Positions 9,701 through 18,462 of a stretch of 64,000 nt of DNA are shown in pieces. Under the pieces are notes generated by a model. It did no database searches, had not been told where the DNA came from, and was given only the letters and a program-made list of their open reading frames with translations. The position numbers and the translations under genes were made by a program. The stretch comes from VRUE01 sp963697695 (GTDB lineage Bacteria; Actinomycetota; Thermoleophilia; Solirubrobacterales; 70-9), in assembly GCA_963697695.1 (NCBI GenBank), contig OY969094.1:992001-1056000 (forward strand). Reading direction: 5' to 3'. Position 1 is the first letter of the stretch; each line of letters begins with the position of its first letter.

Positions 9701-10732
9701 GGTATCGGAAACAAGCACGTGATCCGATGAAGCCTCGACCTCTACCCCACGAGAATTGCCAATGAAGCCAGCTCCAAACTCAGCGAGCGGTGAACCAGCG
9801 GCGTTGTATTCGACGATGGTGCTGCCGCCGTCTGCGCCGTGGTCGACGAAAAGACGATCGTTGCTCGGATCCACGGCTATTGCCGTTGCGGGGCCGGGAT
9901 CGACCACCGATTCGAATTGACCAGAGGAATCGTACTTCTCAACGTTTCCGCCCAAGCCAAAACCGTGGATGCTGTTGACGTAGAGATTGTCGTTGGAGTC
10001 GATGGCCAGTCCACAAGGGCTTCCTGGCCTACCTGTCCGGGTAATCACGGAAAGGAGCGTGAGAGAAGTCTCCGACACATGGAACTTGTAGATGCGGCCC
10101 TCGGCACGACCGTACCCTGATGCGTTGAGACCACCGTCCGCAACGTAGAGATCGCCGTTCGAATCTACCGCGACGCCGCAAGGGAACTCAAGAGATCCTA
10201 GTGCGGTTTCCTTTACCCGGAAGAGGAATTCCCCAGAGGAATCGAAAATAAACAGTGCATTAGGAGCCGTTGAAGATCTGTAATTTTCGCCGCCATTGGC
10301 AATGTAGATGTTGCCATCATTGACCCCGCCTGTTTGATCAACTGCAACGTCGACGCCCTTTTGATCATCGAGGGAAAGTGATCCTTCTGGCGTGGCACTT
10401 CCATCGAGCATTGGGAATCCAAGGCTGGGATAGTTCTGGGGCGCTCCCGCGGTGTCGAGCTTGTGGAGCACATTGAAGGGACGGTCGAGGAGGTAGAGAC
10501 TCGAGTCGGCTTGGTCGAAGGCCATCCCTTGAGGGCTGCCAAAGGCGCCATTTGGAGTTGCAGATCCATCGAAGCTGTAGAGGAGAGGGCGAGTCGCTGC
10601 GGTACCCGCCCACGCCCGAGCGCTCGCGAAAGCCAAAACGAAGATGAGAGCTGCAGTAACGGCAAGAACGAGATGCCGACGATTTCCCATGCTGAACGTG
10701 GGGAGGCCAACTGAACGTGCCGTTACCTTCAC
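6764..10732 (-). CDS. Giant secreted NHL/fibronectin-III/beta-propeller protein
   Basis: Exported protein of about 1322 aa. The GTG at 10732-10730 has AAGGAGA six bases upstream; an ATG 14 codons later lacks such a site. A signal peptide (HLVLAVTAALIFVLAFA, cleavage near ARAWA) precedes NHL-type propeller repeats (about residues 50-390; GVAVDSNGDLYVADGG, GLAIDSNDNLYVNS). Then come three fibronectin-III-like modules (YHFEYRAKGALTW, WQFEYSTDGTNW, YRFEYGLDVSYGT), then a WD40/TolB-like propeller. The tail is about 30 residues dominated by Lys, Arg and His. Likely a wall-associated binding or adhesion protein; no catalytic residues were seen. Base composition is noticeably AT-richer than the surroundings, suggesting transfer or relaxed selection. 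Confidence 0.8.
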   Translation of the reverse strand: MKVTARSVGLPTFSMGNRRHLVLAVTAALIFVLAFASARAWAGTAATRPLLYSFDGSATPNGAFGSPQGMAFDQADSSLYLLDRPFNVLHKLDTAGAPQNYPSLGFPMLDGSATPEGSLSLDDQKGVDVAVDQTGGVNDGNIYIANGGENYRSSTAPNALFIFDSSGEFLFRVKETALGSLEFPCGVAVDSNGDLYVADGGLNASGYGRAEGRIYKFHVSETSLTLLSVITRTGRPGSPCGLAIDSNDNLYVNSIHGFGLGGNVEKYDSSGQFESVVDPGPATAIAVDPSNDRLFVDHGADGGSTIVEYNAAGSPLAEFGAGFIGNSRGVEVEASSDHVLVSDTSTHNVHIFGTPASVTVPDVSIGSPSALSYFDATLAGTLNPQGVPTTYHFEYRAKGALTWTKTEKQDAGSSPGSLGVAASIAGLRHDTSYQARLVAINTDAGAPIRSGIRSFTTETVPPPTIAPPTDISATGAHFEGTVNPRGIDTSWQFEYSTDGTNWEALSSESAGSGSSGVSVSADVSELEPNVQYHVRLAASNAGSDTVSEQETFKTIAIAPQATTREPYPVYDTSARLRGVVDANNASTIYRFEYGLDVSYGTTVPIPDADAGAAGEPIAVGLLIEGLQPATTYHYRIVVENAAGTAEGDDAVFVTRDETTASVFPDRRLELVTPPDKGQQIPSSVALAPQGDHVLWTTRTGAPGSPIGSGGQFASDRTPTGWKTRSLIPPVEETAGEGGFKYKLVQTSSDTQSALYVASEGIRGKSYIVRVNPDLSQDLLFTHPIWPPPPGRAASADLKHVYVTTEMPINPEHQSGATQIYDVGDGTPNLVSRLPDNSVPTCGIWTLQIHAGFETERDSYRWTSSGSKSDERVFFETQGSQSCGNPFEAGATPSHVYRRDLATDTTIALAGQPVSGAEMGDHFIRSSLDGSHAIFTTKTNLDPDGDDTDPIDLNPRTSMGMDVYEWREGKGVQCLTCAAPVEANVLGDAAAGARSVVVAASLDRVYFVSSNQLVPSQGGPSGSDYYLYLWHDGQIKFVSRIDGNDGRIAPSISFVDGSTDITLTGDVMVFKSSLKGITTDSPGICTDQPDELKANCSQYYRYEDATGQVECLTCPRVGAEYIQPQFDGTDTRGAVTTESEITGTRYFPASSLTADGNTFVFTSLRPFVPEDVNRNRDLYEWHDGSYRLITDGVTAYDDVRADPTGVTTGPVIVGISPDGKDLVFKLAAQLTGHEIENTPQVFDARIDGGFSPPPSAPAPCVEDSCQGPLTSAPLLQAPGSLTLHGAANRVEKKAKKHRKRKHRRNRGHRKSQHGKRSHRSARG

Positions 10733-10876
10733 GATCTCTCCTTGTCCCGTGAGCCCCTCTACCGGCCGCTTCCCTGGCGGCCCCCGTGGGCTCGGTTTCC
10801 CTGTTGTGCTTCGTGCTTCCCTATTGCGAACAAGGGCGTTCAGATTCCGAACGTTCTCGTCTTGAATAGGAACAGC

Positions 10877-10906
10877 AGCGTAAACAAACGAGTATGTAGA
10901 TGTCAA
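10877..10906 (-). promoter_or_regulatory. Candidate promoter for the large secreted-protein operon
   Basis: On the minus strand a consensus -35 box TTGACA (10906-10901) is followed after 18 bases by TACGCT (10882-10877), a TANNNT-type -10. The start would lie about 140 bases before the chosen GTG at 10732. The rest of the 10733-11011 gap shows nothing else. The -10 is weak. Confidence 0.4.
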
Positions 10907-11011
10907 GAGAAGTCTTGGAGATTCCGGGGAAACGGCTCTGCAAAAGGATTTCCGGCGATCCACAAACGCCCGGTTCCCGGCTAGGAGGCCCTGTCAGGGG
11001 TGCAGGAGGCT

Positions 11012-11890
11012 CTAAGCCAGAGCGTCGTGCAGGGCGGTCGCCAGGGGCGTCCGCTCGACGGCGAAGAGGGCCATGCCGGTCGGGTCCGTGACCACGGTTT
11101 CTGTTGCCAGGCCCTCGATTAGAGGGCGGGCGACACCCGCGTCGACCGGCGTGACCAGGCCGATCCAGAGAGACGAGAGGTACGGGGTGAGGACGGGGAG
11201 GGTGATCCGAAGCGGTGGGCGGCGATCCATCGCCCTGGCCAGCCCGTCGATCATCCCTCCATAGGTGGTCACGTCGGGTCCGCCGAGCTGGATCTCGCGG
11301 TCGAGCTCGGCGTCGAGATCGGAGGCCGCGGCGAGGTAGGCGAGGACATCGCCCACCGCAATCGGCTGGGTACGGGTGGTCACCCACCTCGGCGTGATCA
11401 TGACCGGCAGCCGGCGCACCAGGTAGAGGACGGTCCTGAACGACTCGCTGCCGGCGCCGATCACCGCCGCCGCGCGGAAGTAGGTGACGGGAACCTCGCC
11501 CGCCCGAAGGATCTGGGCGGCGGCATGGCGGCTGTCGAGATGCTCGGACCCCTCCCCCAGCCCGCCCAGATAGACGATCCGCTTGACCCCAAACGCTGCT
11601 GCCGCCGCTGCGAAGTTCTTGGCTCCCTGCCGGTCGCGATCGGCGAAGTCCCCATCGGCACCTCGGCCCATCGAGTGGACGAGGTAGTAGGCGACATCTA
11701 TCCCCTCCAGCGCCGGGTCGAGGGATGTCCGCTCGAGTACGTCCGCTCGCCGCACCTCACAGCCGAGCCGGGAGAGCCGCTTGGCACGCCCCGGCTTTCG
11801 CGCCAGAGCTCTCACCTCGCGACCCTCCTCACACAGGCGCATGCAGAGCAAGCCGCCGATATAGCCGGTCGCGCCGGCAACCGCGATCAC
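11012..11890 (-). CDS. NAD(P)-binding Rossmann protein (NmrA/atypical SDR type)
   Basis: Protein of 292 aa starting at GTG 11890. It opens with the dinucleotide-binding loop GATGYIGG (residues 6-13) and has YLVHSM and RIVYLGGLGEG segments typical of atypical short-chain dehydrogenase/NmrA-like proteins, which bind NAD(P) and act as oxidoreductases or redox sensors. No YxxxK catalytic pair is obvious, so the chemistry is open. It starts 32 bases after the stop of glpX on the same strand and is probably in that operon. Confidence 0.8.
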   Translation of the reverse strand: MIAVAGATGYIGGLLCMRLCEEGREVRALARKPGRAKRLSRLGCEVRRADVLERTSLDPALEGIDVAYYLVHSMGRGADGDFADRDRQGAKNFAAAAAAFGVKRIVYLGGLGEGSEHLDSRHAAAQILRAGEVPVTYFRAAAVIGAGSESFRTVLYLVRRLPVMITPRWVTTRTQPIAVGDVLAYLAAASDLDAELDREIQLGGPDVTTYGGMIDGLARAMDRRPPLRITLPVLTPYLSSLWIGLVTPVDAGVARPLIEGLATETVVTDPTGMALFAVERTPLATALHDALA

Positions 11891-11922
11891 CCGACTACGG
11901 TAGCCCGCGGTGAGCTTGGAGA

Positions 11923-12921
11923 TCAGCCGTAGCGCTCGCCGGTGATGGCTCGCAACTTCGAGCGATCGTGGCGGGCGTGGACGCGCCGGACGGTGCCGGA
12001 GCGGGAGCGCATCACGAGGGACTCGGTGGTGGCGCCGTTGCCGCGGTAGCGGACGCCCTGGAGGACGTCGCCGTCGGTGACGCCGGTGGCGGAGAAGAAG
12101 ACGTCGTCACCCGAGCAGAGGTCGTTGGCGGTAAGGACGCGGTCGAGGTCGTAGCCGGCGTCGAGGGCGGCGCTGCGCTCCTCGTCGTTGCGCGGCCAGA
12201 GGCGGCCGATCAGCTCGCCGCCCATCGACTTCAGCGCCGCCGCCGAGAGCACGCCCTCCGGGGTGCCGCCGATGCCCCAGAGCAGGTCGACCGGGGAGCG
12301 GTCGCTTACCGCGAGCAGGGCCGCGGAGACGTCGCCGTCGGTGATCAGGCGGATACGGCCACCGGCCTCGCGCACTTCGCGCATCGCGTCCTCGTGGCGG
12401 GGCCGGTCGAGCATGACGACGGTGACGTCGCCGACACTGCCGCCCTTGCGCTCGGCGATCAGCTTCAAGGTCTCGGGAAGGGACCGGTCGAGGTCGAGCA
12501 GATCGGCGATCTCCTCCCCCCCGGCCATCTTTTCCATATAGACGCAGGGTCCGGGGTCGAACATCGTGCCGCGCTCGGCGAGCGCGATCACGGCAAGGGC
12601 GCTGGGCATGCCGAGCGCGCAGAGCCGCGTCCCCTCTAGCGGATCGACGGCGATGTCGACCACCGGCGGGCTGCCGTCGCCGATCTGCTCGCCGTTGTAG
12701 AGCATCGGCGCCTCGTCCTTCTCGCCCTCGCCGATGACGACGACGCCGTCCATCGAGACCGAGTCGAGGACGAAGCGCATCGCGTCGACGGCCGCCTGAT
12801 CGGCGGCGATCTTGTCGCCACGCCCAACCCAGCGCGCCGCGGCGAGCGCCGCGGCCTCGGTCACGCGCACCAGCTCGAGCGCGAGGTTGCGATCCGGCTT
12901 TGCCTGAGAGGTCTCCCCCAT
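11923..12921 (-). CDS. glpX: Class II fructose-1,6-bisphosphatase GlpX
   Basis: Hydrolyses fructose 1,6-bisphosphate to fructose 6-phosphate in gluconeogenesis. At 332 aa it has the normal family length. Metal- and phosphate-binding signatures are GEGEKDEAPMLYNGE (from residue 64) and VDPLEGT (92-98), with LLWGIGGTPEGVLSAAALK downstream. In most Actinobacteria GlpX is the only FBPase. It sits 48 bases after a small toxin/antitoxin-like pair and 32 bases before the NmrA-type gene, all on the minus strand. Confidence 0.95.
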   Translation of the reverse strand: MGETSQAKPDRNLALELVRVTEAAALAAARWVGRGDKIAADQAAVDAMRFVLDSVSMDGVVVIGEGEKDEAPMLYNGEQIGDGSPPVVDIAVDPLEGTRLCALGMPSALAVIALAERGTMFDPGPCVYMEKMAGGEEIADLLDLDRSLPETLKLIAERKGGSVGDVTVVMLDRPRHEDAMREVREAGGRIRLITDGDVSAALLAVSDRSPVDLLWGIGGTPEGVLSAAALKSMGGELIGRLWPRNDEERSAALDAGYDLDRVLTANDLCSGDDVFFSATGVTDGDVLQGVRYRGNGATTESLVMRSRSGTVRRVHARHDRSKLRAITGERYG

Positions 12922-12969
12922 GCGCGCTCAGGCTATCCGCCTGCAAGAAAGCGCGCTTTGAAGAACGCC

Positions 12970-13263
12970 TTAGGCAGCAGCCATGCGAACACCGACATCG
13001 AGCGTGATCGGACGATCCGGGGCGGCAAGAGCCGCCTGGGCGGCTGCGATCAAGGCCTCGGCGTCGAGGTCGTAGCGCTCCGCGGCGGCACGCAGCGGCT
13101 GATCCACGCCGCTTTGTCGCGCTCCGATGACATCAACGTAGACGGGCCGCCCTTCGAGGATGCCCACGACCGCTCCAGTGTCGTAGTCCCCATAGTCGAG
13201 ACGGTCAACCGGCCCTAGCTCGATTTGAATCGTGTCACCCTGGCTGTCGTAGTCGGCACGCAT
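12970..13263 (-). CDS. Small DUF2283-like protein, possible antitoxin
   Basis: Protein of 97 aa starting MRADYDSQGDTIQIEL, with VDYDTGAVVGILEGRPVYVDVIGA-like beta-hairpins resembling DUF2283 proteins, followed by a helical Ala-rich tail. The ATG overlaps the TGA of the upstream gene (TGATG), so the two are translationally coupled. DUF2283 and DUF4258 proteins often occur as adjacent pairs in bacterial genomes and are suspected toxin-antitoxin modules; that role is inferred. Confidence 0.65.
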   Translation of the reverse strand: MRADYDSQGDTIQIELGPVDRLDYGDYDTGAVVGILEGRPVYVDVIGARQSGVDQPLRAAAERYDLDAEALIAAAQAALAAPDRPITLDVGVRMAAA

Positions 13264-13475
13264 CAAGGCTCCAAATCGAAGACAGTAATGATGGTACTCA
13301 GGTCGTCACGCGCGAGAATGATGCAGGGCCGAATGCCGCGAATCTCACCGACGTAGAGTGGGTTGCCATACCTGTCGGCTCCACGTTGATTGCGAGGCAC
13401 CACGAGATCGCGAACCTCGAGCGGTATGACCTTGCATTGCCGCATCCGGTTCTTGGCATGGCGGCTGAAGCGCAC
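13263..13475 (-). CDS. DUF4258-like small protein, possible toxin
   Basis: About 70 aa from the GTG at 13475-13473 (a TTG nine bases further upstream is also possible). The sequence opens VRFSRHAKNRMRQ, resembling the H-A-x-x-R-M-x-x-R motif of DUF4258, followed by a small beta-sheet (YVGEIRGIRPCIILAR). The reading frame continues into the IS because the IS481 copy inserted only 18 bases upstream of this start, so the native promoter has probably been displaced. Coupled by TGATG to the DUF2283-like gene. Confidence 0.6.
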   Translation of the reverse strand: MRFSRHAKNRMRQCKVIPLEVRDLVVPRNQRGADRYGNPLYVGEIRGIRPCIILARDDLSTIITVFDLEP

Positions 13476-13487
13476 AAGCGTCAAGCC

Positions 13488-13493
13488 GCTAGG
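13488..13493. repeat. Target site of IS copy 2 (left)
   Basis: GCTAGG borders the IS at 13494; the other side has GCTAGT at 14551-14556. Five of six bases agree and both carry the CTAG core, consistent with an IS481-type duplication with one later change. Confidence 0.7.
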
Positions 13494-13583
13494 TGACCTG
13501 CCCACACACCTTGTGAACAGCTGAGAGGCATCCGGGCCCTCCAAGAGGCTTGTGGTTCTGACGCCCAAGCAAGGAGGACCCGG

Positions 13584-14546
13584 ATGAAGGTTCACGGTAA
13601 CGCCGCTCTCGGACCAGCGGGACGGCTCGCTCTGGTCAAAGCGATCGAGTCGGGGATGACGTTTAGGGCGGCAGCTGCCGCCCTAAACGTGGCGCCGGCA
13701 ACAGCCCATCGCTGGTGGCATCGCTGGCGCTTGGCAGAGGAAACGGAGCGAAAGTCGGGGATCTGGCTGGAAGATCGGCCCTGCACGCCCCACCGCCAGC
13801 CGAGGCGACTTTCCCCGGCCGAAGAGGAGCCGATCCTGAGGGCACGCAGACAGACCAACCTCGGTCCCGGTCGTCTGGCGGGAATCTGTCGCCGAGCTCG
13901 CTCGACGATCTGGAAGGTTCTTCACCGCCACGGTCTCTCACAGCGACGCAAGGGCGCCAGGGAGACCTACCGCCGCTATGAGTGGTCTGCGCCCGGAGCC
14001 CTGCTTCACGTCGACGTCGCCCGCCTGGCGCGCTTCAATCGCCCCGGGCATGCGGTCACCGGCGTCCGCGACCTGACCGGCGCTGAGAAGCGGGCGGGAG
14101 TCGGCTACGTCTACCTGCACTGCGTGATCGACGACCACTCCCGCTACGCCTACGTCGAGCAGCACCCAGACCAGGGAGGTGACACCGCGGCGGCGGTGTT
14201 GGAGCGGGCGTTCGAGCACTTCGCAGTGCTCGGCCTGGCGGCACCGGAAGCGGTGATGAGCGACAACGCCTTCGCCTATCGTCGCTCAAACGCCTTTCGC
14301 GACCAGCTGGCGGCCCACGGCGCCCGCCACATCCTGATTCCGCCCTATACGCCGCGCTGGAACGGGAAGGTGGAGCGCTTCATCCAGACCCTGAAGAGGG
14401 AGTGGGCTTACGCCCACTCCTGGCCCAATTCCGCCGAGCGCACCAGAGCCATGGCATCCTTCCTGCGCTACTACAACCGGCGTCGCCCGCACAGCTCATT
14501 GGGAGACCGGCCGCCGATCAGCCGTGTTCACAACGTCCGTGGGTAG
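13584..14546 (+). CDS. IS481-family DDE transposase, copy 2
   Basis: 320-aa transposase identical to that at 2012-2974, with candidate catalytic Asp144, Asp227 and Glu264. An AAGGAGG ribosome binding site lies eight bases before the ATG. The gene is intact, so the element is probably active. The stop codon TAG lies within the terminal GTGGGTAGGACA repeat. Confidence 0.95.
   Translation: MKVHGNAALGPAGRLALVKAIESGMTFRAAAAALNVAPATAHRWWHRWRLAEETERKSGIWLEDRPCTPHRQPRRLSPAEEEPILRARRQTNLGPGRLAGICRRARSTIWKVLHRHGLSQRRKGARETYRRYEWSAPGALLHVDVARLARFNRPGHAVTGVRDLTGAEKRAGVGYVYLHCVIDDHSRYAYVEQHPDQGGDTAAAVLERAFEHFAVLGLAAPEAVMSDNAFAYRRSNAFRDQLAAHGARHILIPPYTPRWNGKVERFIQTLKREWAYAHSWPNSAERTRAMASFLRYYNRRRPHSSLGDRPPISRVHNVRG
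13659..13690. repeat. Perfect 32-bp palindrome inside transposase gene, copy 2
   Basis: Half-site ACGTTTAGGGCGGCAG plus its exact reverse complement, identical to 2868-2899. It lies 75 bases into the gene, where an mRNA hairpin or a protein-binding site could limit transposase expression; that role is inferred. Confidence 0.95.
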
Positions 14547-14590
14547 GACAGCTAGTGCATGAAGTTCTCCCCTTGTAGGGTCGTCGGTTA

Positions 14591-15523
14591 ATGGCCCGAC
14601 GCTGGGGACTGACACTGCCGCTGCCGGGGCTCTCGCTTGCCGATCACGAGGATCTGGTCAAGCGGGCGGAGGCCGCCGGCTACACCGACCTCTGGAGCGG
14701 CGAGACGAACGGGCCGGACGGGTTCACCCCGCTGGCGCTGAGCGCCGCCTGGACCGAGCGGGCGCGGTTGGGGACCGGGATCGTCGGCGTATTCCAGCGC
14801 GGGCCGGCGCTGCTGGCCCAGGAGGCGGCGGCGCTGGCGAGCGGCTCGGGAGATCGCTTCGTGCTCGGCATCGGTTCCTCCTCGGACCGGATCGTCGAAG
14901 GCTGGAACGGCATCCCCTTCGAACGGCCGCTGAGCAAGGTGCGCGAGACGCTCGACTTCCTCCGCACCGCCCTCGACGGCGAGCGCACCTCGACCGGCTT
15001 CAAGCTGGAGACGGCGCCGGCGCAGCGGGTGCCGATCGTGCTGGCGGCGCTGCGCGGCAAGATGCTGGAGCTTGCGGTGGAGCGCGCCGACGGAGCCTTC
15101 ACCAACTTCCTGCCGCTCAGCGGGCTGCCCAAGGTGACGGCGCAGATCGACGGCGCCCCGGAGGGCTTCGAGCTGCTCTGCCGCTTCTTCTGCCTGCCAG
15201 GCGAGCGCGAGGCGGTCGAGCCGCTGGCACGCTTCATGTTCTCCTCCTACATCACGGTGCCGGTCTACGCAGCCTTCTACCGCTGGATGGGCTACGGCGA
15301 CGAGATCGACGCGATGATCGCGGCCTGGGAGGGCGGCGATCGCCAGGCCGCCGCAGCGGCGGCGCCCTGGAACCTGATCGAGGAGATGTTCATCTTCGGC
15401 TCCGCCGAGCAGATGAAGGAGCGGATCGGCGCCTTCGTCGAGGGTGGCATCACGCTGCCGATCCTGACCCCGATCACGACGCCGGACAGGATGGGCGAGC
15501 TGATCGAGGCGCTGGCTCCCTAA
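14591..15523 (+). CDS. LLM-class (probably F420-dependent) oxidoreductase
   Basis: 310-aa luciferase-like TIM-barrel enzyme (WGLTLPLPG start, LVKRAEAAGYTDLWSGETN, DRFVLGIGSSSDRIVEGWNG). Actinobacterial members use reduced F420 or FMN to reduce or oxygenate small substrates; the substrate cannot be told. It begins 40 bases downstream of IS copy 2, so the IS may affect its expression. Its TAA overlaps the TAG of egtD on the other strand (convergent, shared bases 15520-15523). Confidence 0.85.
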   Translation: MARRWGLTLPLPGLSLADHEDLVKRAEAAGYTDLWSGETNGPDGFTPLALSAAWTERARLGTGIVGVFQRGPALLAQEAAALASGSGDRFVLGIGSSSDRIVEGWNGIPFERPLSKVRETLDFLRTALDGERTSTGFKLETAPAQRVPIVLAALRGKMLELAVERADGAFTNFLPLSGLPKVTAQIDGAPEGFELLCRFFCLPGEREAVEPLARFMFSSYITVPVYAAFYRWMGYGDEIDAMIAAWEGGDRQAAAAAAPWNLIEEMFIFGSAEQMKERIGAFVEGGITLPILTPITTPDRMGELIEALAP

Positions 15524-16484
15524 GCGGGGCGAGCGAGCGACAGCGCGTAGTCGCCGGCATCGTCGGTGAACCAGCCGCTCATCTCGAGGCCGGCCTCCCC
15601 GTAGATCGCCTCGAGCCGCTCGCGGCTGAACTTGGCGGAGATCTCGGTTCGCATCTCCTCGTCGAGAGCGAACTCGACCTCCATGCCGAGACCGTCGAGG
15701 CGAACGGTCTGGTCGGCGAGAGAGCGCAGGCGGATGTCCATGCGCGCCTCCTCGGCGTCATAGCGGGCGACGTGCTCGAAGGTGTTGATGTCGAAGTCGG
15801 CGCCCAGCTCGCGGTTGAGCACGTGCAGGACGTTCTTGTTGAACTCGGCCGTGACGCCGCTGGCATCGTCGTAGGCCGCCTCCAGCCGGGCCGTCTCCTT
15901 GACCAGGTCGGTGCCGAGCAGGAGCCGGTCCTCCGGCCCCATTAACTCCGCAAGGCGGGAGAGGAACTCGCGGCGGGCCGCAGGATAGAGATTGCCGATC
16001 GTGCCGCCGAGGAAGGCGACGAGGCGGCTGCTGCCGCCATTGGGAATCCGCTCCAAGTCCTGCTCGAAGTCGCAGACCATGCCGCGGATGACGAGCCCCG
16101 GGTACTCGTCGATCAGGCACTCGGCGGTCTCGTGGGTGATCTCCTCGGAGATGTCGACCGGGACGTAGGTGTCGAGGCAGCCGGCGTCCTGCATGGCGCT
16201 GAGCAGGTGGCGCGTCTTCGAGGCCGAGCCCGAGCCGAGCTCGACCAGGGTCTGTGGCTCGCCGGCGGCAGCGACGATCTCGGCCGAGCTGGCGGTGAGG
16301 ATCGAGCGCTCGGTGCGGGTCGGGTAGTACTCGGGCAGCTCGGTGATCTGCTCGAAGAGCTGCGAGCCGCGCTCGTCGTAGAAGTACTTCGGCGCCAGCT
16401 CCTTGGGGTCGGTGGAGAGGCCGGCGCGGACGTCGTGCGCCATCGCGGCCGCGGCATCGGCGGCGAGGTGAACCTCGATCGTGA

Positions 16485-16488
<4 letters not shown>
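15520..16488 (-). CDS. egtD: L-histidine N-alpha-methyltransferase EgtD
   Basis: Transfers three methyl groups from S-adenosylmethionine to histidine to make hercynine, the first ergothioneine precursor. At 322 aa it has the usual length. It carries YFYDERGSQLFEQI and LPEYYPTRTE (residues about 36-60), the SAM-binding loop ELGSGSASKT (83-92) and FLGGTIGNL. The ATG at 16488 overlaps the stop of egtB in an ATGA junction, so translation is coupled. An upstream in-frame extension to 16869 is only a shadow of egtB. Confidence 0.95.
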
Positions 16489-17597
<1,109 letters not shown>

Positions 17598-17614
17598 CTC
17601 GGTGGCGATGCGAA

Positions 17615-17628
17615 AACCCTAGCGGGTT
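17615..17628. promoter_or_regulatory. Short inverted repeat between divergent egtB and SDR genes
   Basis: AACCCTAGCGGGTT (5-base arms, 4-base centre) lies between the starts of egtB (17597, minus) and the SDR gene (17643, plus), which are only 45 bases apart. Possible shared operator; no other evidence. Confidence 0.3.
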
Positions 17629-17642
17629 AAGCTGGCGCGCCT

Positions 17643-18410
17643 GTGAAGATCGATGGCACAAGCGCGCTGGTCGCCGGAGGAGCCTCCGGGCTCGGCGAGG
17701 CGACCTCGCGGGCGCTCGTCGATGCGGGCGCCCAGGTGGTCATTGCCGACCTCAATGCCGAGAAGGGCGAGGCTCTGGCGGCCGAGTTGGGCGCAAGCGC
17801 CGGCTTCGTCGAGGCCGACGTGACCGACGAGGCCGCGGTGTCTGCCGCAGTTGAGCAGGCAGCGTCGGTTGCCGGCGGTCTGCGGGTCTCGGTCTGCTGC
17901 GCGGGGATCGGCTGGGCGGAGCGGGTCGCGCACAAAGGCGGACCACACAACCTGGAGCTCTTCACCACAGTGATCAAGGTCAACCTGATCGGCACCTTCA
18001 ACGTGCTGCGCCTGGCCGCGGCCTCGATGAGCGAGAACGAGCCCAACGAGGAGGGCGAGCGCGGCGTCTGCGTCAACACGGCCTCGATCGCCGCCTTCGA
18101 CGGTCAGATCGGCCAGATCGCCTACTCGGCGTCGAAGGGCGGAATCGTCGGCATGACCCTGCCGGCTGCCCGCGACATGGCGCCGCGCGGCGTTCGCGTG
18201 GTCACGATCGCCCCGGGCCTCTTCGACACGCCGCTGCTCGCCGCCCTGCCGGAGGAGGCACGCCAGGCGCTAGGCGGCGGCATCCCCTTCCCCGCGCGAC
18301 TCGGGCGCCCCGAGGAGTACGCGCGCCTCGTCGGCGAGATCGTCGCCAACCCGATGCTCAACGGCGAGACGATCCGCCTCGACGGCGCCCTGCGGATGCC
18401 GCCGAAGTAG
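17643..18410 (+). CDS. Short-chain dehydrogenase/reductase
   Basis: Classical SDR of 255 aa starting at GTG 17643. The cofactor loop is GGASGLG (residues 12-18); the catalytic set is Asn114, Ser148, Tyr161 and Lys165 (YSASK). The usual NNAG structural motif reads CCAG here (85-88). The overall pattern (ADVTDEAAV, PGLFDTPLL) resembles 3-hydroxyacyl-CoA dehydrogenase type 2, so a role in fatty-acyl or hydroxysteroid oxidation is plausible. Convergent with the hypothetical gene at 18462-18932. Confidence 0.88.
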   Translation: MKIDGTSALVAGGASGLGEATSRALVDAGAQVVIADLNAEKGEALAAELGASAGFVEADVTDEAAVSAAVEQAASVAGGLRVSVCCAGIGWAERVAHKGGPHNLELFTTVIKVNLIGTFNVLRLAAASMSENEPNEEGERGVCVNTASIAAFDGQIGQIAYSASKGGIVGMTLPAARDMAPRGVRVVTIAPGLFDTPLLAALPEEARQALGGGIPFPARLGRPEEYARLVGEIVANPMLNGETIRLDGALRMPPK

Positions 18411-18420
18411 GGCGCCTGGC

Positions 18421-18462
18421 GATGTCGCTTCGCGTGTGGTGAGCTCGCCGCTCCGCGGCATC
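18421..18462. repeat. Imperfect hairpin between convergent genes
   Basis: GATGTCGC and GCGGCATC can pair with one G-T wobble, enclosing 26 bases. It fills the 51-base gap between the SDR stop and the stop of the membrane-protein gene, where a bidirectional terminator would be useful. There is no T-tract on the plus side except GTTTTC just beyond. Confidence 0.35.

Larger units (their letters stand above)
13494..14550 (+). mobile_element. IS481-family insertion sequence, copy 2 (1057 bp)
   Basis: Same length as copy 1 at 2008-3064 but in the opposite orientation, with the same terminal repeats (TGACCTGCCCAC at the left; GTGGGTAGGACA at the right) and an identical encoded transposase. It lies immediately upstream of the DUF4258-like gene and 40 bases before an F420-type oxidoreductase gene. 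The two inverted copies enclose about 10.4 kb that homologous recombination could flip. Confidence 0.93.

Noticed and set aside
2008..14550. Composite transposon made of the two IS copies
   Set aside because: Each copy has its own CTAG-type target duplication, so the enclosed 10.4 kb was not moved as one unit.
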